Below are positions 18,294-28,146 of a DNA stretch of 64,000 bases, piece after piece. The position numbers were made by a program, and so were the translations under genes. The notes under the pieces were generated by a model. It had not been told where the DNA came from and made no database searches. It worked only from the letters and a program-made list of their open reading frames with translations. Within the stretch, counting starts at the first letter, position 1, and every line of letters begins with the position of its first letter. This DNA is from Belliella alkalica (lineage in GTDB: Bacteria; Bacteroidota; Bacteroidia; Cytophagales; Cyclobacteriaceae): positions 394,101 through 458,100 of the forward strand of contig NZ_JAKZGO010000001.1 in assembly GCF_022549785.1 (NCBI RefSeq), written 5' to 3'.

Positions 18294-18743
18294 ATGAATA
18301 AATGGCTTTTATCAGCAGGATTTATCACAGCACTTATTTCTATTTTACACATTGGGATTGTAATTGGAGGTGCTGAATGGTATATATTTTTTGGTGCGGG
18401 TTCAGAAATGGCAAAACAATCAGAAGCTGGGATGATTGAACCGGTTATCACAACTTTGGGAATTGCATTTATTCTTGGTATGGTGTCTCTCTTCACTTTT
18501 TTTGCAGCAAAAAGAAAAGGAAAATTATCACTGATCAACTTTTTGCTATATGGATTTGCAGTGGTTATGATCATTAGAGGATTGGTAGGCTTACCGTTGG
18601 TTTACCTAGTAGCGCATCCATATTTCAATGAATTAGCTGCGAGACCTTTATTTATGATAGTAAGCTCCTTGTTTTGCCTGAGTCTGGGAAGTATCTATTT
18701 GGTAGGATTAAAAAACAGGAGATCAAGAAATCCATATCGATGA
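18294..18743 (+). CDS. Small four-span membrane protein
   Basis: 149 residues with four transmembrane helices (about 2-22, 48-70, 82-104, 115-137) and short loops, ending in a basic tail NRRSRNPYR. I do not recognise a family; it looks like the many small integral membrane proteins of Cytophagales. Start is ATG at 18294; an in-frame TTG two codons upstream is less likely. A TATATTTG box at 18283-18290 fits the -7 consensus and would place the transcript start near the ATG itself, implying a leaderless mRNA. The gene is convergent with trmH. Confidence 0.68.
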   Translation: MNKWLLSAGFITALISILHIGIVIGGAEWYIFFGAGSEMAKQSEAGMIEPVITTLGIAFILGMVSLFTFFAAKRKGKLSLINFLLYGFAVVMIIRGLVGLPLVYLVAHPYFNELAARPLFMIVSSLFCLSLGSIYLVGLKNRRSRNPYR

Positions 18744-18755
18744 TCTATTAAAAAT

Positions 18756-19442
18756 TTATTGACTATAGTTTTTCAAAAACTCTTTTTCGTGAATCTCTGA
18801 ATACTTGACTATTTCCCTGTACCATTTTGATCTTAAGAGTTCTTTTTCTGATTCACCAATGTAAAAATCAGGGATATTTGATGCAGAGGCTTTTCTTTGC
18901 AGGTCAAACAAAAAAATCGATGCCGCTACAGAAATATTGAAACTCTCTGTAAAGCCATCCATAGGAATATGAACCAATCCATCTGCCTGTGAAATCATCT
19001 CTTCACTCACCCCTTCATGTTCATTACCAAATACTAATGCGATTTTTTCATCTACTTTCAAATCATGGATTGAGATACTATCTTCACGCGGGCTGGTTGC
19101 GTAGATTTTGAAACCTTTGCTCTTCAAGTCAGAGACACAACATTCCACGGCATTCCCTCCATAATTACTATAGCGATGTATATCTACCCATTGGGCTGCT
19201 CCTCTGGTTACATAGGGATTTACTTTGTACTCTTGACTCTTTTCGACAATATATACATCTTGAATACCAAAGCAATCAGCCGTCCTAAGAACGGCTGAAG
19301 CATTGTGTGGCTTGTAGATATCTTCTAATACAACTGTAAAATAGCGTGTTCTTTTTGACAAGATCTCTTCCATCAGTGCCAGCTTATGAGGTGTAATATA
19401 GCCACTCAAATAAGCCAAGAACTCTTTTTCAATTGAATCCAT
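18756..19442 (-). CDS. trmH: tRNA (guanosine-2'-O-)-methyltransferase, TrmH/SpoU family
   Basis: 228 residues. The SPOUT knot motifs are all present: motif 1 NASAVLRTADCFG (residues 47-59), motif 2 ALVFGNEHEGVSEE and motif 3 IPMDGFTESFNISVAASIFLFD, which form the S-adenosylmethionine pocket; the motif 1 Arg (R53) is the expected catalytic residue. It is longer at the C-terminus than a minimal SpoU protein, as expected for TrmH, which methylates the ribose of G18 in the tRNA D-loop. Position 30 bp downstream of parC on the same strand suggests a shared transcript. The tRNA position is inferred from the family. Confidence 0.85.
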   Translation of the reverse strand: MDSIEKEFLAYLSGYITPHKLALMEEILSKRTRYFTVVLEDIYKPHNASAVLRTADCFGIQDVYIVEKSQEYKVNPYVTRGAAQWVDIHRYSNYGGNAVECCVSDLKSKGFKIYATSPREDSISIHDLKVDEKIALVFGNEHEGVSEEMISQADGLVHIPMDGFTESFNISVAASIFLFDLQRKASASNIPDFYIGESEKELLRSKWYREIVKYSEIHEKEFLKNYSQ

Positions 19443-19471
19443 AAATCTAAATTCAGATGATATATCGATTT

Positions 19472-22108
19472 CTAAAACAATCCAAGTTGATCCTCATCTT
19501 CCTTTTTGATATTCAAATCAATTGTTGATCCTATTTCCAAGGAATCGTCAGGATCATCAGAACCTGAATCATCGTCACTAAATTCCTGATCTATCACTTC
19601 CGGCTCAGGCGCTTTCTTTGGTTGGATCAATTCCATTTCCAATACTTGATGCGAGGAAAATTTATTTCCTACAGATTTCCATCCTTTGACATCAATCAGC
19701 ATATCCAAATCATATTCATTCTCTTCTACTTCTTTGCCTTTCTGAAGTTTAGCTTTCACCTGAGGCTGTTTTTCTGTAGATATGATCTTCAAATAGGATT
19801 GCTTGTGGTCTGAAATGAAACTAAATTTCTTGTTGATAGTCGATGTTTCAATTAGGAATCTCTTTACGAAGTAAGTTTTGGAAATTCCATCATAATAGAT
19901 TGCTGACACCACTTTTTGCGCATCAAATTTCTCGATCAGAAGTACATTTTGAGCTTCATATCTATTTGTCAATTCAAAAGTGGTCAATTCATATTCACCA
20001 TTTTTGTAGAAAACGACGATCCTATCTTCTCCGAGGAAATTACCTATCAAAACCCCTCTTTGATCTGTATTCAACCTACCAACTGACTTATCGAAGTAAA
20101 TGTCTAGGCCGCCAAGTGTAGATACACCTTCCATCTTGAGTTGGATCTTTCGGATAGGATATCTAGTGAGAATATTTCCTCCTGCTCCCCTACCTTTAAT
20201 CTCTATTGAACTAAAGTCAAAATCAAATACTTTTACCCTGGCTTTTGCCCCTTGGGTTAAATAGATTGTAACAATCTCTGCTTCTCCATTTGGATTGGCT
20301 GTGAAATAGAGGACTTTAGAGCCTTTGGTGCCTTTGGTAAGTTCATATTCACGATCTCTAGTAACTGCTAGTACCTGAAATCTTTTGACCATTGCCCTAC
20401 CTGTCACACCATCGAGATAGATAAGGTTATAAACCATTCTCTCATCCCCTTTTCTAAAGACTGCAACGTGAAGGATATCTTTGCCAACAAATCCTTTCTC
20501 CTGAATTCTGCTAACAATACATTTTCCATCTTTTCTGAAAACAATGATATCATCCAGATCAGAACAATCGCAGACAAACTCATCCTTTTTCAAACCATAG
20601 CCAACAAATCCGTCAGCTCTATTTACATAAAGTTTGGCATTGTTTGCTGCTACGACTGTGGCCTCAATTTGGTCAAATGTTCTAATCTCAGTTTTTCTTT
20701 CTCTTCCTTTTCCGTACTTCGTCAGCAAGTTTTCATAATACTTGATTGCATAAGCAGTAAGATGCTTCAGGTTGTAATTAACCTCTTTGAGCTCCTCTTC
20801 CAGTTTGCGCATCAATTCATCCGCCTTGAAAGCATCAAATTTCGAGATCCTCTTGATCTTGATTTCAGTTAATCTGACAATATCTTCGGTTGTGATATCT
20901 CTGTAAAAATCTGGTTTGAATGGATCCAAACCTTTGTCGATTGTTTGAATTACGGCATCCCATGTTTCACACTCCTCTATATCTCTGTAGATTCTATTTT
21001 CAATGAATATTTTTTCCAAAGAAGAGAAAAGCAATTTCTCCATCAATTCAGCCTTACGGATTTCAAGCTCCCTTTTGAGAAGCTCTTTGGTCTGTTTGGT
21101 ATTGTATTGTAGGATGTCATTTACTGACAGGAATACAGGCTTGTCCTTGATGATCACACATGCATTTGGCGAAATGCTTACTTCACAATCCGTAAATGCA
21201 TACAATGCATCAATAGTCATATCCGGTGATTGACCTGGAGCCAATTGGATCTGAATCTCTACATCTTTGGCAGTATTATCTACTACTTTTTTGATTTTTA
21301 TCTTTCCTTTATCATTTGCTTTGATAATGGATTCAATCAATGAATTAGTCGTAGTCCCAAATGGTATATCCTTGATTAAAAGTGTTTTATTATCCCCTTC
21401 TTCAATTCTTGCTCTAACCTTTACACGACCACCTCTTTGTCCTTCATTATACTCTGAAAAGTCAGCTAATCCACCTGTAGGAAAATCTGGTAAAAGGTAA
21501 GGTCGTTCTCCTTGCAGGATTTGAATTGACCCATTGATAAGTTCAATAAAGTTGTGAGGAAGAATTTTTGTAGATAATCCCACAGCAATCCCTTCCACGC
21601 CTTGTGCTAGCAACAAAGGGAATTTGACAGGTAAAGTGACAGGTTCTTTTTTCCTTCCATCGTAAGACAGTTGCCACTCTGTAGTCTGTGGATTGAAAAC
21701 TACTTCTAAGGCAAATTTGGACAATCTCGCTTCAATATAACGTGAAGCAGCAGCGCCATCTCCTGTTCTGATATCTCCCCAGTTTCCCTGCGTCTCGATC
21801 AATAATTCCTTTTGCCCCAAATTGACAATGGCATCACCAATGGACTGATCTCCATGAGGGTGATATTGCATAGATTGACCAATAATATTGGCTACTTTAT
21901 TGAATCGTCCATCGTCCATTTCCTTCATGGAATGAAGGATTCTACGTTGAACAGGTTTCAAACCATCTTCTATTGCGGGTACAGCTCTTTCTAAAATTAC
22001 ATAAGAAGCATAGTCCAAAAACCACTCTTTGTACATTCCTGTAACTGGAACTGATTCATGCAGACCTCCTTCTTTGTCTTCTGGTTTATCGTTGATTTGA
22101 TCGCTCAT
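19472..22108 (-). CDS. parC: DNA topoisomerase IV subunit A
   Basis: 878 residues. The winged-helix/tower core runs from residue 35, with DGLKPVQRRIL (49-59), QYHPHGDQSI (81-90) and the catalytic Tyr124 in AAASRYIEARLS. The second half holds beta-pinwheel blades of the GyrA/ParC C-terminal type (for example DRIVVFYKNGEYELTTFEL, RGAGGNILTRYP). The last 50 residues are an acidic tail (EFSDDDSGSDDPDDSLE...). The parE gene lies upstream with a 34-bp gap, so the pair is an operon encoding the A2B2 enzyme that unlinks chromosomes. Linkage to a parE-like rather than gyrB-like gene supports parC. Length matches Bacteroidota ParC. Confidence 0.93.
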   Translation of the reverse strand: MSDQINDKPEDKEGGLHESVPVTGMYKEWFLDYASYVILERAVPAIEDGLKPVQRRILHSMKEMDDGRFNKVANIIGQSMQYHPHGDQSIGDAIVNLGQKELLIETQGNWGDIRTGDGAAASRYIEARLSKFALEVVFNPQTTEWQLSYDGRKKEPVTLPVKFPLLLAQGVEGIAVGLSTKILPHNFIELINGSIQILQGERPYLLPDFPTGGLADFSEYNEGQRGGRVKVRARIEEGDNKTLLIKDIPFGTTTNSLIESIIKANDKGKIKIKKVVDNTAKDVEIQIQLAPGQSPDMTIDALYAFTDCEVSISPNACVIIKDKPVFLSVNDILQYNTKQTKELLKRELEIRKAELMEKLLFSSLEKIFIENRIYRDIEECETWDAVIQTIDKGLDPFKPDFYRDITTEDIVRLTEIKIKRISKFDAFKADELMRKLEEELKEVNYNLKHLTAYAIKYYENLLTKYGKGRERKTEIRTFDQIEATVVAANNAKLYVNRADGFVGYGLKKDEFVCDCSDLDDIIVFRKDGKCIVSRIQEKGFVGKDILHVAVFRKGDERMVYNLIYLDGVTGRAMVKRFQVLAVTRDREYELTKGTKGSKVLYFTANPNGEAEIVTIYLTQGAKARVKVFDFDFSSIEIKGRGAGGNILTRYPIRKIQLKMEGVSTLGGLDIYFDKSVGRLNTDQRGVLIGNFLGEDRIVVFYKNGEYELTTFELTNRYEAQNVLLIEKFDAQKVVSAIYYDGISKTYFVKRFLIETSTINKKFSFISDHKQSYLKIISTEKQPQVKAKLQKGKEVEENEYDLDMLIDVKGWKSVGNKFSSHQVLEMELIQPKKAPEPEVIDQEFSDDDSGSDDPDDSLEIGSTIDLNIKKEDEDQLGLF

Positions 22109-22142
22109 ACTTGTTTTTGTATTTCAATACTATTGCCTTCGG

Positions 22143-24041
22143 TTACGCTGCTTCTTCTTCGTTTTCTTTTTGATCTTTCTCAGGATCATTATGTACAATG
22201 TCCTTTTCAATTTTCAAATTATCAATGATAAAAGTCTGTCTATCAGGAGTATTTTTTCCCATATAGAATCCTAGAAGATCAGCTATTTTGGTCTCTTTGT
22301 TTAGGATGATTGGTTCTAACCTAATATCCTCACCAATAAATGTCCCAAATTCTCCTGGGGAAATTTCACCAAGACCTTTGAACCTAGTGATCTCAGCTGT
22401 TTTCCCCAATTTATGGATAGCTCTTTGGCGCTCTTCGTCCGTGTAGCAATAGATTGTTTCTTTTTTGTTCCTCACCCTGAATAATGGCGTATCTAATATG
22501 TATAAATGCCCATTTTTTACTAAATCTGGAAAGAATTGCAAGAAGTAGGTCATGATCAACAAGCGAATATGCATACCATCAACATCTGCATCTGTGGCGA
22601 TTACGATCTTTCTATACCTTAGATTTTCTATTCCATCTTCTATATTTAAAGCGTGTTGAAGAAGGTTAAATTCCTCATTTTCATACACTACTTTTTTGGT
22701 CATACCAAAGCAATTCAAGGGTTTTCCTCTCAAAGAAAAAACTGCCTGTGTTTGAACGTCCCTCGACTTTGTAATAGAACCTGAAGCAGAATCCCCTTCA
22801 GTGAGGAAAAGCATCGTATTATTCCTTTTGTCCTCATCACCTTTGGCATCATCATAGTGGACTCTACAATCTCTAAGTTTTTTATTGTGAAGATTCGCTT
22901 TTTTTGCTCTTTCATTTGCAAGCTTTTTGATACCTGAGATCTCTTTTCTCTCTCTCTCAGATTGCAAAATTCTTTTCAACAAGGCATCTGCAACAGCAGG
23001 ATTTTTATGTAAATAATTATCAAGTTCAACCTTGAGGAAGTCATTTACAAAAGTCCTTAATGTCGGCCCATCTCCACCGATAGTTTGAGATCCAAGTTTT
23101 GTTTTTGTCTGGGATTCGAAAACGGGTTCTTGTACCCTTACAGCAATTGCCGCTACGACACTTTGGCGAATATCTGAAGCGTCATAATCTTTTTTGTAGA
23201 ACTCTCTTATGGTTTTTACAATAGCTTCTCTAAAGGCCGCCAAATGCGTCCCCCCTTGGGTGGTAAATTGACCATTTACAAATGAGTAATATTCCTCTCC
23301 ATATTGGTTGCTATGTGTAAGCGCAACTTCTATATCATTGCCTTTGAGGTGAATTATTGGATATCTAGCACTTTCTTCATCTACTTTTCTTGTCAACAAA
23401 TCATAAAGTCCTCTTTCAGAGAAAAACTTCTTGCCATTGTAATTGATCGTAAGACCTGCATTAAGAAATGCATAATTCCAAATTTGGTTTTCTAGGTACT
23501 CAGGGATAAAATGGTAATTTTTGAAAACACTGGAATCTGGTGAGAAAATGATTTTTGTACCATTTCTGTCAGAAGATTTCTCTATTTTTCTATCTTCGAC
23601 AAGAATCCCTTTTTCGAATTGAGCAACTTTCGTTTCTCCATCTCTATATGATTGAACTTTGAAAAAATCAGAAAGTGCATTTACAGCTTTGGTACCTACT
23701 CCATTCAGACCAACTGATTTTTGGAAAGCTCCTGAATCATATTTTCCACCAGTGTTGATTTTTGAGACACAATCGATCACCTTTCCCAATGGAATTCCCC
23801 TCCCATAATCCCTCACTTCTACTTTATGTTCAGAAATCTTGATATCAATGGTTCTGCCATAACCCATCATGTGTTCATCGATACTGTTATCGAGAATCTC
23901 CTTTACCAATACATAGATACCATCATCTTGAGCACTACCATCACCAAGCTTTCCGATATACATCCCTGGCCTAAGCCTGATATGTTCTCTCCAATCAAGT
24001 GATTTGATACTGTCTTCGGTATATTGAACGTTTTCTGCCAT
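22143..24041 (-). CDS. parE: DNA topoisomerase IV subunit B
   Basis: 632 residues. The GHKL ATPase domain shows [10 protein letters not shown] (E48, N52), [10 protein letters not shown] and [14 protein letters not shown]. The transducer domain follows, then the TOPRIM domain with [12 protein letters not shown] (metal-binding Glu) near residue 415 and [12 protein letters not shown] near 493. It ends with a short acidic tail. It provides ATP-driven gate opening for ParC. First gene of the parE-parC-trmH set on the minus strand; a small membrane protein gene lies just upstream with a 29-bp gap. The length is that of ParE, shorter than proteobacterial GyrB with its insert. Confidence 0.93.
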   Translation of the reverse strand: MAENVQYTEDSIKSLDWREHIRLRPGMYIGKLGDGSAQDDGIYVLVKEILDNSIDEHMMGYGRTIDIKISEHKVEVRDYGRGIPLGKVIDCVSKINTGGKYDSGAFQKSVGLNGVGTKAVNALSDFFKVQSYRDGETKVAQFEKGILVEDRKIEKSSDRNGTKIIFSPDSSVFKNYHFIPEYLENQIWNYAFLNAGLTINYNGKKFFSERGLYDLLTRKVDEESARYPIIHLKGNDIEVALTHSNQYGEEYYSFVNGQFTTQGGTHLAAFREAIVKTIREFYKKDYDASDIRQSVVAAIAVRVQEPVFESQTKTKLGSQTIGGDGPTLRTFVNDFLKVELDNYLHKNPAVADALLKRILQSERERKEISGIKKLANERAKKANLHNKKLRDCRVHYDDAKGDEDKRNNTMLFLTEGDSASGSITKSRDVQTQAVFSLRGKPLNCFGMTKKVVYENEEFNLLQHALNIEDGIENLRYRKIVIATDADVDGMHIRLLIMTYFLQFFPDLVKNGHLYILDTPLFRVRNKKETIYCYTDEERQRAIHKLGKTAEITRFKGLGEISPGEFGTFIGEDIRLEPIILNKETKIADLLGFYMGKNTPDRQTFIIDNLKIEKDIVHNDPEKDQKENEEEAA

Positions 24042-24070
24042 TTGAAATAGTTACTAATTATTGGGAAATA

Positions 24071-24568
24071 TTATATACTGTTGGCTTGAACAGCCTTAAA
24101 TTTCTGAATCAAAATCCAGAAAAGACCTCCTATCCATACCACAAACAACACTGGAATGAGATAGAAAAAAACATTGTATTGACTTGAAGCAATTTCATTT
24201 TGATTATTGATACTGTGGATAAACAACGTCATTATCGTCAAGGAAATATTGATAATACCTACAAAACTGTATATCCATGCGATCATGACATCACTTAGAA
24301 ACTCTCCTTTTGGGAAAATTCTTTTGAGGTTTGTGGTACTTCCATTCTCAATCATTTTTCCTGGTACTATCATGAGCACATTCAAAACTATAAACAGGAT
24401 AATTCCAGAATAAAAAAAGGTTTCTTTTGGGACACTTTTCAGGAAGCCACCATTTTCATCCAATTGATACGCCACGACATCTGATAATGAGGCGTAGATG
24501 TACAAAAATGATAGGGTGAATACCAGAACTGATATAAAATGAAATACTTTTCCAAATCGGTAATACAT
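24071..24568 (-). CDS. Four-span membrane protein upstream of parE
   Basis: 165 residues with four predicted transmembrane helices (about 10-30, 52-72, 96-118, 134-156). The start MYYRFGKVFHFISVL and the segment LDENGGFLKSVPKETFFYSGI recall Cyclobacteriaceae conserved hypotheticals; no domain is recognised. It lies 29 bp upstream of parE on the same strand, so it is probably the first gene of that transcript. No link to topoisomerase function is evident from the sequence. Confidence 0.72.
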   Translation of the reverse strand: MYYRFGKVFHFISVLVFTLSFLYIYASLSDVVAYQLDENGGFLKSVPKETFFYSGIILFIVLNVLMIVPGKMIENGSTTNLKRIFPKGEFLSDVMIAWIYSFVGIINISLTIMTLFIHSINNQNEIASSQYNVFFYLIPVLFVVWIGGLFWILIQKFKAVQANSI

Positions 24569-24692
24569 ATGATGATAGTTTTAAGGCGCTAATATAAAGA
24601 TTTATGCTTAGCAAAATCGAATAGGTTTTTTCCTTTATTCAGTTTTTATCAGTAGTTTTCAAGCAGAATTTACCCAATAACCTGAATGTAAG

Positions 24693-25943
24693 ATGAATCT
24701 GAGTCCAGTAATAATTGCCATTCCAATATATTTTCTTTTGATGGGAATAGAGTTGATCGTCTTGAGATTTCAAAAAAATCCAAGCTACAGGATGAATGAT
24801 GCTATTACGAATATTAACCTTGGAGTGGTCTCACAAGTTTCAGGTGTGTTTATAAAAGTTCTTTCAATTGGTGTTTACACTTTTCTTTACGAGCAATTTG
24901 CTTTTTTTGAGATTCAAAACAATATCTGGACCTTTTTCATCCTGTTTTTTCTCTATGATTTTTGTTATTATTGGGCACATAGAAAATCCCATGAAATCAA
25001 TCTCTTTTGGGGTGGACATGTAGTACATCATTCGAGTGAGGAATACAATTTGTCAGTAGCTTTACGACAAAGTTCTACACAGACTATTTGGACATTTTTC
25101 TTCTATCTCCCTTTGGCCTTTATAGGTTTTGATCCAGTTTTCTTGGTTTTGGTATCTGGATTGAATCTTCTTTATCAGTTTTGGATCCATACAGAAGCAA
25201 TTGGAAAAATGGGTTTTTTGGAAAAATTCATGAATACACCTTCACATCACCGGGTACACCATGGAAGAAATCCAAAATACATTGACAAAAATCACGGAGG
25301 GACTTTTATCATCTTTGACAAATGGTTTGGGACTTTTCAGGAAGAAGAAGAAAAACCAACTTATGGCATTACTGTTCCTGTAAATAGCTGGAATCCTGTA
25401 TGGGTCAATTTGTCGCATTACGCTACGATGAAAGAGGAAATGAAGCAAATCCCAAATTGGTCGGACAAAATAAGGTATATGTTCAATAAACCTGGATGGC
25501 TGCCAGATTATCTGGGAGGATATAGAGGTGTAAAAGAAGTAGATGAAAATTACAGAAAGTTTGACACAACTGTTCCAAAAGCATTGAACTATTATGTGTT
25601 TTTTCAATATGTGGTTTTGATGGGAATCACAGCTTACTTTCTTTTTAATTTAGAAAATTTTGATTGGCCTTTGAAAGTTGGCTTGTCTTTTCTTATTGTT
25701 TGGAGTACAGTTAGCTTTTCTGGTATTTTTGAACAAAGTCGTATGTATCATGTTCAAGAAATTGCAAGAGTTGCATTGTTTCTAATAGCAGCTTGGTATA
25801 TAGGTTTGGATTTCTTACCTCAAAATATAATCATCATTGTGCTTTCTATGTATGGATTCTCCTCTTACTTTTGGCTTTGGAAAAACGAAAATGTCGTCAA
25901 AAAATTCCAAAAATCCATCACCAATGAACAGCAACATGCGTAA
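24693..25943 (+). CDS. Sterol desaturase / fatty acid hydroxylase family membrane protein
   Basis: 416 residues with several membrane helices. The di-iron histidine clusters of the family are clear: WAHRKSH (H96, H100), GGHVVHHSSE (H109, H112, H113) and NTPSHHRVHHGRN (H185, H186, H189, H190), with WIHTEAIGKM between. The enzyme inserts oxygen into or desaturates a lipid C-H bond using O2. The C-terminal 120 residues add three or four extra helices, as seen in Bacteroidota members. It overlaps the start of the next gene by 8 bp. Substrate (fatty acid, carotenoid or hopanoid) cannot be read from the sequence. Confidence 0.88.
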   Translation: MNLSPVIIAIPIYFLLMGIELIVLRFQKNPSYRMNDAITNINLGVVSQVSGVFIKVLSIGVYTFLYEQFAFFEIQNNIWTFFILFFLYDFCYYWAHRKSHEINLFWGGHVVHHSSEEYNLSVALRQSSTQTIWTFFFYLPLAFIGFDPVFLVLVSGLNLLYQFWIHTEAIGKMGFLEKFMNTPSHHRVHHGRNPKYIDKNHGGTFIIFDKWFGTFQEEEEKPTYGITVPVNSWNPVWVNLSHYATMKEEMKQIPNWSDKIRYMFNKPGWLPDYLGGYRGVKEVDENYRKFDTTVPKALNYYVFFQYVVLMGITAYFLFNLENFDWPLKVGLSFLIVWSTVSFSGIFEQSRMYHVQEIARVALFLIAAWYIGLDFLPQNIIIIVLSMYGFSSYFWLWKNENVVKKFQKSITNEQQHA

Positions 25944-26322
25944 CACATTTTACCTATTAATTTTCATATTAGGTTTGGGTACATTTTCCTGCTCAGGAAA
26001 ACTAGAAGTAGGAAGTCTTGATATTGAAAATTGGAAAAAGGACAGATATGGCTGTAATGGTTTGAGGATTCAGCAAATAGATGAAATCCAAAGGATAAAA
26101 AATGATTTCTTGGGTGCGAATAACCAACAATTAATCAAAACATTTGGAAGGCCAGATAGGGTAATGCTTGTTGACAAAAGCCAGAGTTTCTTTTTTTACT
26201 TCCTCGAACCGAGCGATAACTGCGACAATCATGATGAATCTAAACAACCTTTGAAGGTAATGTTTCGACTCAATGCCATCAACAAAGTCAGTGAAGTCAC
26301 GATAAGTAGATTGGATCCATAA
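25936..26322 (+). CDS. Small lipoprotein
   Basis: 128 residues from the ATG at 25936, which overlaps the desaturase stop by 8 bases; an alternative ATG lies four codons earlier at 25924. Lipoprotein signal MRNTFYLLIFILGLGTFSC with lipidated Cys19. The mature part contains KTFGRPDRVMLVDKSQSFFFYFLEPSDNCD, which resembles the SmpA/BamE-type turn-strand pattern (G.Pd.v...~~~.~~Y), but the match is loose and I do not assign it. Cotranscribed with the desaturase and ended by a terminator 6 bp after the stop. Confidence 0.72.
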   Translation: MRNTFYLLIFILGLGTFSCSGKLEVGSLDIENWKKDRYGCNGLRIQQIDEIQRIKNDFLGANNQQLIKTFGRPDRVMLVDKSQSFFFYFLEPSDNCDNHDESKQPLKVMFRLNAINKVSEVTISRLDP

Positions 26323-26327
26323 AAATT

Positions 26328-26363
26328 AAAGCCTTTGAAAATGATTTTTCAAAGGCTTTTTTA
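26328..26363 (+). terminator. Rho-independent terminator
   Basis: AAAGCCTTTGAAAA pairs with TTTTCAAAGGCTTT around a short loop and is followed by T. It ends the desaturase-lipoprotein transcript. Confidence 0.88.
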
Positions 26364-26574
26364 TTTCATTGAAATAAGTCTTTTTATATAGGGTAAATAA
26401 ATACTTTTGAGAATCAATAAAATTAAACATGCATTCTGGCACTTAACTGTAACCAAATAAATTGATGTATTTTAAGTCAATTGATGCACTAAAAACTAAT
26501 CAACTAATAACAATAATCTGTATTATTTAGTCGGCAAATTCACCTATTGGTGTAATTACCGATAATCAAACTTT

Positions 26575-27501
26575 TTAATCTTCCATAAAACACAATGCAG
26601 CAGCACCGAGCGTACCTGCATTATTTTCCAAGGTTGCTTTGCTTAACTGCAAGTCTTCAACATAATACTTGGTCAAAAACTGTCTTACAGTTTTATCCAA
26701 AGCTGGCATCATGAATTCCAAGCCTGCGGAAATTCCACCACCAAAGTAAACTTCTGTCACATCTAAAATCCGGATTGTAGAAACAATCGCTTCTCCCAAA
26801 ACCCTGGCTACTTCTTCAAAAACCATCAATGAAACTTGGTTTCCTTTTTTGGCAGTATCTACTAGAAGGTGTGTACCCAATTCCTGACCTACCAATTCTC
26901 CAGCAAGATCGGGATAAGCACGAATCATTCTATCCATGATTCTCAAAATCCCATCTCTACCAATGATTCGCTCCAATCCTTCGTTTCCTCTAGAAAGCAT
27001 GTGCCCCATTTCCATGGCATTTCCTCTAGATCCTTTGAATACCTCTCCATTCAAAATCAATGCGCTTCCGATCCCGGTACCCATGGTAATGAATAGAAAG
27101 TTATCTGAAGGATTTGATGTTCCATAACGGAACTCACCCAAAGCGGCAGCTGCAGCATCGTTTTCGAGGAAAAACTTTGTGTTTGGATATTTCTCCAACA
27201 GTCCTTGTTTGAGATTGAATCCATTCAAAGCTGGGATGGCTGGAATTTCCAATGTAGTGGTTCTGTCTTTTGAAATAAGACCTGGTAGTCCTATACCAAC
27301 TTTTTTTACTTCAGGATATTTTTCGAGATACTTCCCTACTCCCTCAATAAAACAGGTGTTAAATCCCCTCGGGTCATCTCTATAGGGTGTGGTATCTTCT
27401 TTGTCAAAAGAAACAATCTCACCTTTCTTGTTTACCAAGCCGATTTTCAAATGGGTGCCTCCAACGTCAACACCTAAAAAATGCTCTTCTTTATTATCCA
27501 T
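26575..27501 (-). CDS. ROK family sugar kinase
   Basis: 308 residues. The actin-like ATPase fold shows LGVDVGGTHLKIGLV (phosphate loop), GIGLPGLIS, LENDAAAAALGEFRYG (sugar-binding Asn-Asp, catalytic Asp) and ITMGTGIGSALI. Most ROK proteins carry a zinc-binding CxCGxxGCxE after EMGH; here the segment reads EMGHMLSRGNEGLERIIG, so all cysteines are gone while GH and the final Glu remain. Some polyphosphate-type glucokinases share this loss. It probably phosphorylates glucose or a related hexose in the cytosol; substrate unproven. The YkgJ-like gene lies 48 bp upstream on the same strand. Confidence 0.88.
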   Translation of the reverse strand: MDNKEEHFLGVDVGGTHLKIGLVNKKGEIVSFDKEDTTPYRDDPRGFNTCFIEGVGKYLEKYPEVKKVGIGLPGLISKDRTTTLEIPAIPALNGFNLKQGLLEKYPNTKFFLENDAAAAALGEFRYGTSNPSDNFLFITMGTGIGSALILNGEVFKGSRGNAMEMGHMLSRGNEGLERIIGRDGILRIMDRMIRAYPDLAGELVGQELGTHLLVDTAKKGNQVSLMVFEEVARVLGEAIVSTIRILDVTEVYFGGGISAGLEFMMPALDKTVRQFLTKYYVEDLQLSKATLENNAGTLGAAALCFMED

Positions 27502-27549
27502 AGTTATTCTTCAATAGGTTTAAAGCCCTAAAATAGTAAAGTCTTAGCT

Positions 27550-28038
27550 TTACTTCCTAAAATCTTTGCCAAAGTCTTGAAAAATTTCAAAGACTGCTGG
27601 ACAAACAAGTGTATTTTGAAGCGAAAGATTAAGAATTCCCTGCATGTTTTTTCTATTTGTGTGCGGATACTCCCTACATGCTTTTGGTCTTTCTTGATAT
27701 ACAAAACAGGTATTATCATCATTCAAGAAAGGACATGGTGAACTTTTCAATACATAATCTCCATCATCGTCTCTATAAAGATAGGTATCAATAAAATCTG
27801 ATGATTTCATCCTGAAAACTTTCGCCAATCTATCAATATCAGTCTGAATGAAAATTGGACTTGTAGTTTTGCAGCAATTGGCACAAGAGAGACAATCAAT
27901 TTTTTCAAACTTTTCATCATGAGACTTTTCAAACATCACATCAAGTGTTTTTGACTTGATGTTTTTCAGCTTCTCCTTGGTCTTTTTGTTGCTGTTGTAC
28001 TCAGCCTTACTTTTTATATTGAAACTTTCTAAATCCAT
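27550..28038 (-). CDS. YkgJ-family cysteine cluster protein
   Basis: 162 residues from the ATG at 28038 (an in-frame TTG at 28047 is less likely). The Cys pattern CLSCANCCK (residues about 50-58), SPCPFLNDDNTCFVY and ACREYP, with a later CPAVFEIF, is that of the YkgJ/Fliw zinc- or Fe-S-binding family. The N-terminal 45 residues are Lys-rich. Function is unknown in general. Upstream of the ROK kinase on the same strand. Confidence 0.85.
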   Translation of the reverse strand: MDLESFNIKSKAEYNSNKKTKEKLKNIKSKTLDVMFEKSHDEKFEKIDCLSCANCCKTTSPIFIQTDIDRLAKVFRMKSSDFIDTYLYRDDDGDYVLKSSPCPFLNDDNTCFVYQERPKACREYPHTNRKNMQGILNLSLQNTLVCPAVFEIFQDFGKDFRK

Positions 28039-28146
28039 TATCAACAATCACATATATAACATACTGCTACTGAAAATAAAATAATCATTTAATTTTGATT
28101 TAACTTAGAATAACACTATATTAAATTTCAATTAATCAATAAAATC

